From Prunella strophiata (taxonomy: Eukaryota > Chordata > Aves > Passeriformes > Prunellidae), in assembly GCA_036583965.1 (NCBI GenBank), contig JAZBQD010000026.1, positions 3,407,400 to 3,471,399 on the forward strand: a DNA stretch of 64,000 nucleotides, read 5' to 3'. Every line of letters begins with the position of its first letter. Within the stretch, counting starts at the first letter, position 1. The translations under genes were made by a program, and so were the position numbers. This document shows, piece after piece, positions 53,141 through 64,000 of the stretch. A model generated the notes under the pieces. It saw only the letters and a list, made by a program, of their open reading frames with translations. It searched no databases and was not told the origin of the DNA.

Positions 53141-53504
53141 CTGGTGGAAGGAAGCAGTTCCCAGATCCCTCCCTGGTGGAAGGAGCAGTTCCCAGATCCT
53201 TCCCTGATGGAAGGAGCAGTTCCCAGATCCTTCCCTGATGGAAGGAGCAGTTCCGAGATCCTTCCCTGATGGAAGGAGCAGTTCCCAGATCCCTCTCTGA
53301 TGGAAGGAGCAGTTCCCAGATCCTTCCTGGTGGAAGGAGCAGTTCCCAGATCCTTCCCTGATGGAAGGAGCAGTTCCCAGATCCTTCCTGGTGGAAGGAG
53401 CAGTTCCCAAATCCTTCTCTGATGGAAGGAGCAGTTCCCAGATCCCTCTCTGATGGAAGGAACAATTCCCAGATCCTTCCCTGGTGGAAGGAGCAGTTCC
53501 CAAA
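53141..53504. repeat. 31-bp minisatellite, 12 units, in GABRB4 intron
   Basis: Twelve tandem units of 30-31 bp with core GGAAGGAGCAGTTCCCAGAT then CCTTCC. Units differ at few sites (GGTGG or GATGG at the start, TTCC or CTCC at the end), and two units are 30 bp. Each full unit can pair GGAAGGA with TCCTTCC over a 12-nt loop. The array ends 427 bp past the donor of the Cys-loop exon. Because 31 is not a multiple of three, the repeat is read in all three frames, giving long false ORFs. Confidence 0.97.
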
Positions 53505-53931
53505 CAATCCCCCCGAGGCTGCACCGGGAGCTCTGCTGCTCTGGCCAGCCCTGGAGGGAACCTGCCGTGCATTTTTATCAGGGAGAGCTGGACCTCCTCT
53601 GCCAGAACAGCTGGAAGAGGATTTCCATGGGCGTCCAGGGAATATCCAGGCGGGATGAGGGCTTGGGTGCCACCTCCCACACGGAGTGGAGCCAGCCATG
53701 AGCAAGGACAGCTTCCTTAAGGCTACAGGAGGCTCCCACCACCCTCCTGGGACTGATTTTAATGCCCAGCCTGCTGCTAGAGCTCTATTTCCCCGGGAAT
53801 TTCCCCCATGGGTGAGGGAGCCCGGTGCTGTATCAGCCCCGGGAGGCATCCCCAGGAGCAGGGAGCTGTGGCCGGGGCGGGTGGCATCAGGTGGCACCGC
53901 GTGGCAGGGGATGTGCCCGAGGCATACGCAC

Positions 53932-54014
53932 AGCTCTCGATCTCCAGCGTGCAGTTCTGCTGGTCCAGCGGGTACCTCCGCAGGTCCATCATGCAGGCGG
54001 CCGTGGTGGTGATC
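53932..54014 (-). CDS. GABRB4: GABA-A receptor beta4 subunit, Cys-loop exon
   Basis: 83-nt exon, the usual size for the Cys-loop exon of this family. A good acceptor (long T/C tract, CCCTTTCAG) precedes it. The first base finishes an Arg codon, 27 codons follow, and the last T opens the Tyr codon of the next exon. It encodes [20 protein letters not shown] then CTLEIES: two Cys with 13 residues between them, the signature disulphide loop of pentameric ligand-gated channels, and the conserved NCT glycosylation sequon. The donor T|GTGCGT departs from consensus at the -1 and +4 positions. It is the most 5' exon found; upstream exons are outside the window. Intron to the next exon: 49718-53931. 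Confidence 0.95.
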
Positions 54015-55288
54015 CTGAAAGGGAGAGAGAGACAAAAATAAAATAAAATTAAATTAAAAAAAAAAATCTGTTGTGTCTGCTTTTTTCTTATCAAAGGGGG
54101 AAAAAAAGAAAAAAAAGAAAAAAATGGAGAAATGAAAGGCAGAAGTGAAAGTCAGGCAGCATTTGGGGCCGCTGTTTCCCTGGAAACCAGGGAGATCCGG
54201 GGTGGGAGGTGTGCAGGGCGGGGGGCTGATGCGGCTCACCCCCAATGGCACGGCACAAACCCTCCGTGACTCACGTCAGCAAGGCAGCATCTCTATTAAC
54301 GGGGTGGGGAGGGATCTGTGTGCCTGCTCTGCCTCTCCCCGGAGAGAGACAAAGAACCCGGGAGCAGGCACAGCTCCGGCTTGGGGGGCGAAGAGGAGAG
54401 ACAGGCTGCCAGCGTGGAACGGGAGACAGCAGGCACGTGTCCGTGAGGCTGGGGATGGATTGATTCCATCACCCAGCACTGACCTATTGCTGACCACATT
54501 ATCACCCCCCTTCCCTCACGAGCTGCGCCAAACCCCCTAATTACAGCCCCCCATCCCCGTGCCCCTCCATCGTGCCCCCTTTGGCACTGCCAAACCCAAA
54601 ACCCCAGAGGGCTCCGGCAGTGCCCTCCCTTCTCCACGCCCCGCTAAAGGAGGCAGCCGTGTGCAAATGATTGTGTGGTCATCAAAGAGACTTGGGGGAT
54701 GTGTGTGGGGGTGCGTGCAGCCCCCCAAAAAATAAATATGGGGAGAGGATGAGGGTGGGTGCTGCCTCGGGGGTGTTGGAGCATGGGGAGGGCGCAGAGC
54801 AGCGTGGTGCCTGTGCTGAGGTTCAGCTGAGGATGCCAGCAGGGTCTGTGTGTGCTGTACAGGAAGGAATATTGCACATCTCTGGGATAGGGAATTTTGG
54901 GGTGGCATAGATGAGGGCATGATAGGCAGGGACAGAGTTAACTCCCCAGCATGGCAACACCACCCTGGAGTTAACAGGCTGCCCCTATTTCTCAGATCTA
55001 TTGCTCCCCTCACCCTTTGATGCAGTCTTCTTCCCCTGCGATGGATGTGTGCAGAGTGCTGGAGAGGGGGGGGGAGATTGCTGCATTCTCCCCCTATTTT
55101 TTCAATTAACCATCTGGAAGGCATTAATCAAGCTACACATTTTTTACTATGTAGGCATAACCAGTGAACTGTTAACTAGAAAGCTTTATCTTCTGAGCCC
55201 TGTGGCCTGGGAGAGAGAAAAGAGAGGGAAAAAAAGAAAAATAAGAAAGCAGGGAGGATGAGATGGTGAACCAGTGAAAGAGAAGGGA

Positions 55289-55307
55289 AAAAAAAAAAAA
55301 AAAAAAG
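55289..55307. repeat. Poly(A) run in purine-rich tract
   Basis: A homopolymer of about 19 bases inside a G/A-rich stretch from about 55210 to 55430. Confidence 0.9.
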
Positions 55308-57779
55308 GCAAAAAAACATCAATGGTAGAAAATGAGACCAGAAAGGGGGAGAATATGGATGAAGCTGGACATAAAATTGGAAATGGGGAGGAAGGGGGAA
55401 GAAGGGAGGATAGAAGAAGGTGGAAGAGGGTTGCCCCAGTGGGGGTATCGGGGCAGGGGCTGTGGCAGGGCAGGCTGGCAGCCCCGCAGAGCTGCTGGCT
55501 CTTTAAGAAATCTCGTGTGCTAAATTTATCTTCTCTGCTGTCTGTGAAGTCTGTTTGTAGGAGATGAAGCCTTGAGGAGAGCCTTTGCCACTGCCTGCCG
55601 TGCTATAAATAGATCCGAAGAGACGAAGGGAATTTATATATATCCTCACTGGGTCTAGATACAACACTGCAACTGCCCTCTCTCCGAGCAGGGGGCCCAG
55701 GCGAGCTCTTAACCCTTTCATCTGTCATGCATTTGGGGTGGAGGAGAAAGCTCTGAGGGGGGAGAAGGACAACAGGACAGGAACCACTTAAAAAATTACC
55801 ACCGCAGCCTTGCCCTTGCGTGGATTGCTCTCACAGCCTCCCAGCTCAGCAGCTCTGGGAGGGCAGCTGGGAGCACAATGCCTGTCCCACCCTAATCCTG
55901 CTGCTGTGCTGGGTAACTGGGCATTGTGGTGGTGGGGGACAAACAAAAAAGGGGAGCTGCAACCTTGGCAGGAAAGCCCAAGGTGGGAGGTGCAGAGTCC
56001 ACGGTGGCCCAAGGAGTGGGATGAGTCATCCCCCTGTGCTGCACACAGCATCCACTCCCTGGATTATGCTGCACCCCTGGGAAATTGCGGCCACAAACGC
56101 GCTTCCCTGCTTCCCCTAAAGTATGAGATGCAAAAAACGAATTAAATGAAAATTTTCCACCCCATTTGTGGAGCCCCGTGGGCTAAAACCTTTGCAGAGT
56201 GTCCATCCCAAAATCGCAGCCTGGCTGGCTGGGTTGGCTGCAGAAAGGACATCCAGGCTGCTCTGCTCACAGAGGGACCCTCTCGCCAGGATTTGCTTAT
56301 CACCTGCAGTGCTGGTTGGAAATGCAGAGCGTGACACAGTGAGATATGGCTACCACACTCCATGCACCAAACCCTGCTCAGGCTGGCAGCTGGCAGAAAT
56401 CCACAGCCACGCCAATGATTTTTGCAAGATCACACCAATTTGTATCAGCAGAGATTTGCATCAGGGCAGAATTTAGCCCTGTTGATTCAAAAGGAAGGGA
56501 CAGGTAGGACAGAAAGGAGAAAAACAAGATTAAGAGGACATTTGTCCTCAAAAAGCCAGATAATTTCTTTCTTTGCAATCAAAGGGCAGGTACATCCACA
56601 CTGTGTAGCTCAGCATCCTTCAGAGATACCCCAGTTAGATGCAGATCCCAAACTCTGTGTGATCTGCCCATATAAAGCTGCTTGGGCAGGTAAAATTTGA
56701 ACCCTGTCAGGCTTTGCTGTGGTTTTTGAGCAGAGGTGGCACAGCCATCCACAGCTGTGCCAGGCTGTAGCCACCTGCTCGTCTAGAGCGTTTCACCTGC
56801 AGTGCCTGCCCAGCCTGGGGACACCAGCACCCAGGACCACCAGTGGGTGGAAAAGATTCAAGAGGCAGCTGCTCTGGGGCACCAGGTCCAGCTCAGGTCC
56901 TGCCTCTGGGCTTCCTAAACCCTGATAAACCAACCCAGCTTGGGGTAAAGCAAGTGGTGTATCCCAGAGAGATGGAGGTGTTTGATTCTTTAGATTTCAG
57001 ATCTTATGAAGTATCCTGAACACCAACTTCCCTTTGATAGACCCTGCTTGAAGAGTCAACATTCATCAGCTCCTAGAGGGGCCAAGGAGAACTTTCTCCA
57101 GCTCCTTTGGTGGCTGTGTACCAGGGGCAGGTGGGACTCATGGAGGGATGAGAGATTTCATGCACCTCTCGCAATCAAAGGGGAGCATGAGCAAAACTCA
57201 GTCACCCCAGTGACCTTTTGGGGTCATAGCACGTGCCACCTCTGGTCCAGAAGGCCACAGCACCACACCTTTGCCTCATTTTTAAATGGGTATAAATGTA
57301 TTACCTTGATAGATTCTGAGGTGTTGTGTGAAGAGATGGGTTTGCTTGGCATGTGGGAGACTGCATGGGGAGGATGGGGGATTGACACTCAGGAGCTCCT
57401 TCCCAACAGGGTTAAGAGAAAATCAAGGTGGAAGGAAAGTAAGAGGTGGAAAAATGAGGAGAGATGATGGCATGAGCACAGCTAGGGAAGGCAGGAGTGG
57501 AGATGACAGAGAAGACAGCAGAGAGTACAGGACAGACCAGCAGGGTAAGGGAAGAGAGGAGGATGATCAGGGGGTGAACAGGGTAAAGCAGCCTGGATAG
57601 GAGGAGTCGGAGAAGAACGAGAGGTTAAAAGAGGGAAAGCAGAGGAGTGGATACTCAGTGAGCAGGGAGATGAGGAGACAGGGAACAAACCATCATCCTG
57701 TAAACAGCTCTAGACAGAGCACACTGCCTCCAGAAGATGCGAGCACAGTGAAAGGGAGCAGGGAGCGCGGGGACCAGAG

Positions 57780-58110
57780 GGAATGCCAGGGAAGGATGCC
57801 ACCTTCCCCGTGGCGCTAGCATGAGGCGCTGGCGCCCGGCCAGCCCGCATCTTCTCCCTCCCCCTCCTCCTCTCCCGCTTCTCTACCCACCTCCCTCCCC
57901 TTTTAAATTCAGAAATTTGTGTGGTGTGAAATTTCATCTGCTTTGACGGCGATTCACAGAGACACTGCCCGTGGAGGGGAGCGGCTCTCCCGCGCCGCGC
58001 GCTCAGCGAAGCGTCCAGCGCCTTCCACACCGAGCCTGGCCACCACCACAGCACCCTCCAGCTCCCCTTCCCTCCTCCAGTCCCTGCCCACCCCACGGGC
58101 CTCGGGGTCA
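57780..58110. promoter_or_regulatory. CpG cluster in GABRB4 intron, possible CpG island
   Basis: About twenty CpGs in roughly 330 bp, including CGCGCCGCGCGC near 57990, in an otherwise CpG-poor intron. Short open frames cross it but show no family. It could be an internal or antisense promoter, or an unmethylated enhancer. Confidence 0.4.
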
Positions 58111-61100
58111 GCCCCTCACAACCTTCACAGCTCCCTTCCCACAAAAAAAAAAAAAGACGTTCATGCCCTTAGCCTTAATTGTTTCTCCTGAGGTCGGTCG
58201 GCAGTTGTGCCATCCAAGTAGCCCAGGCCTGGCTGCCCTGCTGCTCCAGTGCACAGCTGGCAGGCAAACATGGTTCATCTGGGGGGAGACTGCTGGGGAG
58301 AAAGCACCGTGCGTCTCACAAAAAATAAAAAGAAGAAGAAAGGAAAAAAGGGACATGGATGAGATGTTGAGCAGCTTGGGCAGGCTGATGGAGATCTCCT
58401 TCTCTGCCAGCATTGAGTGGATCAAGCAGAAGGCAAAGCAACATGGATACCTCACCCTGGAGAGTGCCCTCATCCCCAGGAGAGGTAGAGACCACCTCTA
58501 GAAAAACATCCATGGAGCTCTTAGTCACACAGGGCTAGTTCTGGGTGTCTGATTGTTACAATGAAGAAAGCTCTGCCCTCTTGAAGCTTGTATGGCCAGA
58601 GCAGATGCTGGCATGGGGAGGGTGGTGCAACCTCAACTGCTGCTCTGCACCAAGCCTGGCAGCAGCAGAGCATGGCCCCACCACAGCTGCAGCTCAAAAG
58701 GGAGTGCTCAGGTTGCTGCAAACCATCAGTTCTCCACAAATATTTCAGTTCTGTGACATGAACACCACCAGCCATTTCATTCCCCCTCTGATCCTCCTCA
58801 TCACTGTTTACTTATTAATGGCTTCTTCTGTCTTATTTAGAATGATTATATAAGTGCACAGGCATAGAGCAGCATAAAGCTCCAAGCTGCCATTAAACCC
58901 TGCTGCAGTCCAGGGTCTGCTTTCCCTCCTCCTTACCCTGGTGCTGGCCACCTTCATGGGAGCTGCCCATTCAGCTCCTGCCCCAGCCCCCTCTCCCTCT
59001 GCTGCAGGCCCTGAGAGCCCTCAGCCACCCATTCACCCTCTGCATCTTGTCCTGTGTGTTGGGAGAGCAGAGCTCACCAGCCACAAGTGTGAGGGGTAAA
59101 GGATTACTTCCCAAAAATGTGGCCTGATTGCAAAAGGAGCAAGTCAAGGCTTTCTAAGGAGGATTGAGTAGGAGACAGGAGAAGATCATTACCTTTGAGG
59201 CATTGCTAAAGTGAGTGGGGGGCTTTCCCCTTAAAGCTCATACTCACAAAATAAACTTCTGCATTGTGACTGTGTCTATCCCAGCAAATTAAAAATGCCT
59301 GGCACTGGTTTCTAAGGCCAGTGTCAACTGGCATGGAACAGTCTTGGTCTACACTTCAAGGGTAGACCCCACAGAAAAGCATCTGGCTGCATGCAGAAAG
59401 CCTCTTGGGAATGGTCACCAGCCTCTGCTGGGCTCCAGCTGGGGATGCTCAAGGGACTGTTTATGGACACAGAGCAAAGCCAGGAAACAAACTGGCTGTG
59501 GAGAACACTGATGTTCAGTGTACAGGAATATTCCCTGACACCTTTGGCTTGGAAAGGATGCTGACTAAAATTCAGTATGGCTGAGAACAGGAGGGAACAG
59601 CACAAATCTCCCCACCACTGCCTTTCTAATTCCAGGGGAGACACAGGCAGCAAGCCCCTCACCCTATTTCTCAGCTATGGATGAAGTGCCACGATGCAGG
59701 GACTAACACAAACACTCTCACGGCCAAAGACAAACATTTAAGTTGGTGGTTGTAACTTTCTGGATTGCAGATCTCCCGAGAAGCTAAAGATGCTCCCATC
59801 CCCTGGGGATGCAGACTCCCAAAGCTCACAGCAGTTTGCAGCAATAAGGAGAAGGGATGGAAGCTCAGGTTCTGCAGGACTTATTCAGGCTCGCCCCATG
59901 GGGCAAGTTAGACTCCTACGGGAATTCTGGTGACTAAGAGTAGAAAGAGAGGCAAAATTACTGTTTTGCTAAACATGGGAATAAAACCAAAACCGAGTTC
60001 TTATTCTGTACATTCTCAAAGTCAGTCATAAAAAACATGCTGGCAAATGTCACCTTCTGCCTGGCAGTAAGCACAAACTTCCAAGGGCCTGGAGGGATTT
60101 ATAAACCCGTGGTGAATTTTGCCATTCTTTTAACACAGCCTGATCTTTGCAAACTCCTGGAGGTCATGACTGAACCAAGAGCAAGGCAAGGATATGGAAT
60201 ATTTCCCCCTTGTGTCTGTTTGCCTAAAACTGACTCCACAAGCCTTGGCACAATCCTGCTAAGGTCACTCTGTTTCCAAAAGCATCTGTGCTTGCATAGG
60301 CATCCTTTGATAAATAACAGTGTGCACTGCACTTAGAGGAGAGAAGAAAAGGAAGCTTTTCTAAACCAGTGCTCAGGGTACCACTCCTCTTAACCAACCA
60401 TTGTTCCACCCTGGGAGAGTGCAAAGCTGAGCTGCCTTGACTGCAAGGTTTTGTTTTTCTGCCCCTTTATTCCATCCCAAATGCACCGTGCACTTGGCCA
60501 GCTGCCAGCTGAACTAGGGACAAGAGACTGGTGGAACACCTTTAGAAAGGTTCTTTTCCTACAGTGGTTTCAGGTATCAGTGACTGGCACTTAACAGAGG
60601 TATCTCCCTTCAAGAGCATCAGGCTGGCACAAGTTGCATGAATAAAACAGCAAAACTTAAACCTATGGGAGGTGGCAAAAAACAGGCAAAGCCCTAGGGA
60701 CAGGCTTCAGAGTGGTGGCTGGGACAGGATATGCAGGAAATGAGAGGGGCTGCCAGGGTGAGCTGGGGGCTCAGGGCACACCAGCTGCCTCAGGAGACAG
60801 TGGATTCTGCCTGATCTCTGTTTCTGCTAATAAACATCTCAGACTCATAGGAATGTAGCACAGGCAGCAATTCCAGCCAGGATGGTGCTTGCCTTTGTTC
60901 TTGCAACGTTAAGGATGGAGGAGCAGCTCTGGCTTTGCTGCTTTGTCCTGTTTTAGTAAGCTCCAATTTCTTCCATGGCTTCTAAGATTATTGAGAAATT
61001 TCATATTATTAAACTTTCTTTTAGTGTTTCCCAACCCTAGGAGACAAAAATGCAGGAGAGGATCTATCCTTAACCTCAACTGGGGACCTGAGCTCTTAAT

Positions 61101-61227
61101 TAAACCCTGGTTTCCCCTCACCCACCTAACGAGCTCTTCTCCAACCTCCACTTCTTTGTGCTAAGGAGCTGGCCCAAGGCAGGGCTTGGGGGTGGGAGCA
61201 GAACAAGGCTCCAGGATCACTCCAAGG

Positions 61228-61290
61228 GGATGGATGGATAGATGGATGGATGGATGGATGGATGGATGGATGGATGGATGGATGGATGGA
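61228..61290. repeat. (GATG)n microsatellite
   Basis: About 15 near-perfect tetranucleotide units with one GATA interruption. Confidence 0.97.
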
Positions 61291-63009
61291 TATGAGTCCA
61301 ACTTTTTGCACCCCAGCTGCCACGGGGGAGATTTCTGTTGCCTTTGCCTAACCTGCAGAGGGAGCAGGCAGAGCTCCCAGAGACAGGGTAGAGCCTGAAT
61401 CATCCCTCACATTTCCAGAGAAACCTCTCTCGGGGGGGAAAGGGAAGCAAAAATAGTGGATTTCTTCCCTGCTGGCCTGTGAGATGGGAGAAGAAAATTG
61501 CTCAGTGGTCTCAGTACAGGAAAAAGACTCCTCAGTGTTAAAAACTCCTGTCTTAACCCATCAGGCCAGATTCTTGCAGAAAATCCAAATACCCATGGAG
61601 AAAACAAGGACATGGCTGCAGACAGGAGCTCCACGTGAGACAGGAGCAGAGAAACCTTTCTGCTGGCTGGAGAGCTGAATAACCCCAGGGTGGGACCTGG
61701 GGAATGCAACACTGCCAGGGCTAGATCCTGATCAAGGGGGATGGGGGCTATGGAGAAGCCCCCAGGAGGAGCCCCAGCCTTGGGGAGCAAGCAGGGCAGG
61801 CTCTGGGGTGGCACAGGAGGCTGTGACAGTGTCCCCAAGGCTGGATGGACCATCAGGTGGGATGTTTGACATCACCCTGTGCTGCTCCACAATGCCAGGT
61901 GGGCCAGAAGGGATGTCCTGGCTGCTGCCCTGCCCAGCAGCGAGGTCTGGTCCCCACGTGGGTCAGCAGTGAGAGGGCTGGTGGCCCCCAGGAGCAGAAA
62001 TGAGGTGCTGCCAAAGCAGATACACCCAGCATCTCTCAGCTTAGAACATTTTGAGGTGTTTGAAGCATGGCAATTCTCTCCCTCTTGCTTCAAGGGATTT
62101 TTTACACTGATGAGAGGGTTCTGCCTCCCCAGGAGAGCATTCCTTGGGCTCGGAGCCCCCCGGTGCCTTGGCACCTCTGCGTGCTCCTGAACTGACTCAT
62201 CCCTCAAGCACACCTCGTTACATCACCAGGGCCAGGAATAAAACCCCCCACCTCACACATGCACACGTTCCCCAGCACCACCCCCACCTTCGCAGGAGGA
62301 GATCCCTCCTTCCCTCCACACAGGATTTAGCCTCCACCACCAAATTCCTCTGCAGCTTTCCAGTTGCTCAGTTTACACTGCCTGGGCTCCTTGCCAGCCA
62401 GGCATCGTCCACGCTGCTCCCTGCCTGCTTCCCCACACCCCAGATTCCCCAGCAGCCCAGGGAGGCCTGGCCTCCTCAAATCACCTGTTTTGTCAAAAAT
62501 CCAGTTCTGCCTCTAATTAGAACAAAACCAAATGGCTTCAAGATTTCCCTGAAGGATGTTTTAAAGCTGGCTTCAAATACGATTCCCCAATTACCACACG
62601 AGAATTTCAGCATTGTTACAGTGGTTGCTATTTTTAGGTCTCTGAAAACAGACAGCAAAATGCTGGTGACATCAGCACTTGACAAGTGTCGACTTGTTTC
62701 ACTACCAAATGGATGCTGCATGGTCTGGGCAAGGAAATAGAAATCCCAGACCAATGTAGAGCTCAAATGTGTGATAATGAAAAGCTTATTGAATATTGGG
62801 GCAGGGCTCCAGACAGTGTCTGGAGGTCCTGAGAAAGCCTTGGTAATTCTGTTACTCAAACATCAATGGTGGTTGTAAAGCAGCTGGTAAGAGTGAGGGA
62901 AATATTGACCTAAGTGAAACATCAACATGCGCTGACATGGTTTTTCTTAAATAAAAAAAAATCTCCCTAATTTTTTGCTTAAAATTTGATGGAACTGATG
63001 CAATTTCTG

Positions 63010-63040
<31 letters not shown>
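63010..63040. repeat. Poly(A) run, 31 bases
   Basis: Uninterrupted A homopolymer in the GABRB4 intron. No upstream poly(A) signal or target duplication that would mark a retrocopy was seen. Confidence 0.95.
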
Positions 63041-63042
<2 letters not shown>

Positions 63043-63489
63043 AAAATCAAAACCATTAGGTGGAAAAATATATTAATTTCATCCAGTGCTATCCAGATTT
63101 TCCTCACTGTTTTATCCACCTCCCTCCACCACCCAGCAGCTTTGCCTTTGTGGGCAGCACCTTCAAGCCTCCCTTTCTGTGGCAGGATTTCCACATCATG
63201 TTAGCACTCCCCTGTTTCACACCGTGGGTGAACATCCCTCCTGTGCTCCACAGGCACTTCTCACCCCAGCAAGGTGCTCAGGGGCCAGGTGAGTGCAGGC
63301 ACCACGTGCCAGGTTACACCTCCTGCATCCTCCCATCCCACCGGTGCCTGCAGAGCTGGAACTGCCCTCTGGGCTGGCTCAGGGTTTTGTTTGGCTTTCT
63401 GGGGTTTGTGCCATCTGGTAACTGCTTGGGGAAGGGGGTAGGAAACACCAGCCCTGCATCCCAGCATCTCTGCTGCTGTTTATTCATTC

Positions 63490-63720
63490 CTTTTGTTGGA
63501 GACCTGGCAACCAGCTATTAATGTGAGCCCGGTGGGAATTAATTTTGGAGTAAGCTTTTGTATCGAGCGCTTCCCTGAGATGGAGCTGGATTGCACTTCC
63601 TTCAACCATTAATTTGCTAATTCCATCAAAACCAAGAAGAATATGCTTTTCTGACACCCAGCTTTCACAATGGATTACAGGGCTTCATTTACTCATGCCA
63701 ACAAGTTATCTGGAGCCTGC
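63490..63720. promoter_or_regulatory. Possible conserved non-coding element
   Basis: Contains several homeodomain-type cores in a short span (GGAATTAATTTT, CATTAATTTGCTAATT) and isolated CpGs (ATCGAGCGC). Low confidence without alignment. Confidence 0.25.
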
Positions 63721-64000
63721 CCTTGTTCTCACAGCAGTCAGGAACTCCTCATGACTGGGGTGTGCCTTCACTTGGACCCTGGGGTCTGGTCCAGGGATTG
63801 AGCCTGGTCCTGCTGGTCCCTGGAACACTTGCTGAAGGCAGAGGCCTGCCAGGATGTCATCCTTCCCTGCTCTCTGACATCAGAGCCTGCTGGAAAAAAA
63901 TGACTCTTGTGCCACAAATAGCATGATTGAGTCACTTTGCTACAGGATCAGCTCAGAGGAGGGGGAAGCGGCTGGCGAGGAGGGAGAGGAGCAGGAGATG

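Larger units (their letters stand above)
49718..53931 (-). other. GABRB4 intron between Cys-loop exon and loop B-C exon
   Basis: 4214-nt intron. It holds the 31-bp minisatellite at 53141-53504, an AT-rich possible conserved element at about 52030-52480, and a small CpG patch near 51990-52050. No other gene is seen in it. Confidence 0.85.
54015..64000 (-). other. GABRB4 intron upstream of the Cys-loop exon (to window end)
   Basis: Nearly 10 kb with no exon of the family: the expected 221-nt exon carrying the WVPDTYF and MIRLHPDG region was looked for by motif and not seen, so it lies beyond 64000. The stretch holds A-rich runs (54045-54125, 55289-55307, 63010-63040), a CpG cluster at 57780-58110, a (GATG)n tract at 61228-61290, and possible conserved blocks near 55600-55740, 62500-62750 and 63500-63720. 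The remaining sequence shows no feature I can name. Confidence 0.7.

Noticed and set aside
52931..53680. 249-codon minus-strand frame
   Set aside because: Mostly minisatellite translation; no domain.
53055..54035. 326-codon minus-strand frame through the minisatellite and the Cys-loop exon
   Set aside because: It reads the true exon in the wrong frame and is kept open by a repeat whose period is not a multiple of three.
58371..58501. Charged peptide-like stretch MDEMLSSLGRLMEIS on the plus strand, considered as an exon
   Set aside because: No family recognised and no acceptor or donor of quality at its edges.
62144..62740. 198-codon plus-strand frame
   Set aside because: No domain; part of it overlaps a block that looks more like conserved non-coding DNA than a protein.

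Overview
The window is vertebrate nuclear DNA, most likely from a passerine bird. The signs are CR1 LINE fragments in both orientations, solo endogenous-retrovirus LTRs of avian type, general CpG depletion, and a GABA-A receptor beta gene of the beta4 type, a subunit known from birds. No prokaryotic gene, CRISPR array, insertion sequence, rRNA or tRNA was seen.

The only protein-coding gene I can support is the 3' half of a GABA-A receptor beta subunit on the minus strand, called here GABRB4. Five exons are resolved to the base by splice sites, reading phase and family homology: 53932-54014 (83 nt, Cys-loop), 49580-49717 (138 nt), 48013-48165 (153 nt, TM1), 45141-45385 (245 nt, TM2-TM3) and 43745-44122 (378 nt with stop, large intracellular loop and TM4). 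Together they encode the C-terminal 331 residues. The signal peptide and first exons lie beyond 64000; no exon was found in 54015-64000, so that stretch is read as one long intron. Two in-frame donors 12 nt apart at the end of the TM2-TM3 exon can add Val-Arg-Glu-Gln, which matches the beta4/beta4' splice variants described in chick.

Layout: 1-30750 is gene-free DNA with CR1 fragments, LTRs, minisatellites and one CpG-rich patch near 27.1 kb. 30751-37588 is disturbed by the assembly: one segment of about 565 bp is present twice around a run of 439 A, and another of about 965 bp is present twice around a 500-N gap. 37589-43744 has no recognisable transposon and probably carries a long GABRB4 3' UTR, with a pair of minus-strand AATAAA signals near 37.9 kb. 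43745-64000 is GABRB4 itself. Its introns hold a 594-bp solo LTR with a perfect 6-bp target duplication, a 12-unit 31-bp minisatellite 427 bp past the Cys-loop exon, a pyrimidine-rich tract, a possible conserved element with a CRE-like site, and a CpG cluster.

I saw no clearly new multi-gene system. The best leads are the paired splice donors, the solo LTR 90 bp from the terminal acceptor, the hairpin-forming minisatellite beside a weak donor, and the two probable false duplications that any user of this assembly should know about.
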